Shown here: positions 36,061 to 36,574 of the stretch, in pieces
Numbering within the stretch: position 1 is the first letter of the stretch
How the letters are laid out: every line of letters begins with the position of its first letter
Assembly (NCBI GenBank): GCA_014904845.1
Contig: MU119627.1
Span: forward strand, 1 to 36,574
Origin: Acephala macrosclerotiorum
Lineage: Eukaryota; Ascomycota; Leotiomycetes; Helotiales; Mollisiaceae
Direction of reading: 5' to 3'
DNA: 36,574 nucleotides
Notes under the pieces: generated by a model
Told to the model about the DNA's origin: nothing
What the model saw: only the letters and a program-made list of their open reading frames with translations
Databases searched by the model: none
Position numbers and translations under genes: made by a program

Positions 36061-36574
36061 TATATTCTCTTTTCAAAAATCCTTATAAATAGCTAGTTTC
36101 GAGAGCAGTACTAGTCACGTGTTTTCTAGTACATAAAGAACTTTCGCTTACTATAAACTAATTAACAATCTTTTCTATTTCTATTTTAACTAATTAATTA
36201 ATTAATTTACGAATTACGAATTATTTCAAATAAATTTAATCCACTAATTAAAACGAATTGATTTACGATTAAACTTTTTTATTTTGTATTCTATTGCTTT
36301 TTTACATTAGTAAAACGACGTTAAAAAATAAATTGTTTTAATAAATCTCACTAAAAACTATTTATATATAATTTGTATATTTTACTTTTTATTACTATTA
36401 AAAAAACTCAAACTACTAAAAATCGAAAATTGAAAATTAATTAATAAAATTTTTTATTTTGATTATATTATTCGAAATTAAATAATTTAATTACAAAATT
36501 ATAAAATTGTAAAAAAATATTAATTTATAAAAATTATATATTAAATTACTCGAAATAATTAATATTAAAACGAA
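36061..36574. other. Less mutated segment at the window edge
   Basis: C occurs in CA, CT and CC contexts much more often than in the preceding DNA, so this stretch has escaped most RIP. It has ACTAG and CTAGT arms (36110-36114, 36126-36130) around CACGTG (36116-36121) and a short (TTAA) run near 36189-36208. No open frame of note. It could be unique DNA at the isochore edge or the start of another young insertion, cut by the window. Confidence 0.5.

Noticed and set aside
1..36574. Mitochondrial genome as an explanation for the AT richness
   Set aside because: No mitochondrial protein, rRNA or tRNA genes are present, CpG is retained rather than lost, and three nuclear retroelement classes are readable.

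Overview
The window looks like nuclear DNA of a filamentous ascomycete (Pezizomycotina), lying in an AT-rich, gene-poor isochore. This rests on three things. The DNA is extremely A+T rich. Nearly every remaining C sits in a CpG. The only recognisable content is transposable elements carrying dense C-to-T and G-to-A changes, the signature of repeat-induced point mutation (RIP). I see no intact host gene, no tRNA or rRNA and no CRISPR array. The species cannot be told from this window.

Layout: 1-2045 is featureless RIP-mutated DNA apart from one 82-bp repeat. 2046-6873 is a Ty3/gypsy-like LTR retrotransposon on the minus strand, with reverse transcriptase (RT) readable at 4763-4262 and degenerate LTRs at both ends. 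6874-8945 is mutated DNA. 8951-17415 is a full-length LTR element (130-bp LTRs, 5-bp target duplication ATTTT) whose superfamily I could not fix. 17416-20080 holds a second, worse-preserved copy of part of that element and a 48-bp unmutated island with a hairpin. 20081-20302 is a lightly mutated, probably Copia-type, solo LTR. 20303-21756 is mutated DNA plus the inverted copy of the 82-bp repeat. About 21757-27612 is a RIP-mutated Tad1-like LINE on the plus strand with a clear RT. It is followed head-to-tail by 27633-28868, an almost unmutated, non-coding element that shares its 3' end. 29305-29860 is a tandem array of about 203-bp units. 33242-34338 is a Ty1/copia pol remnant on the plus strand, ending in its original stop codon. 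36061-36574 is less mutated and may be the edge of the isochore or a younger insertion.

No genes here work together. This is a graveyard of three retrotransposon classes, all inactivated by the same mutational process. In all three RTs a catalytic Asp has become Asn by G-to-A change. Reading the proteins required translating through RIP stops and a few frameshifts; the assignments rest on runs of conserved family residues seen by eye, not on database searches.
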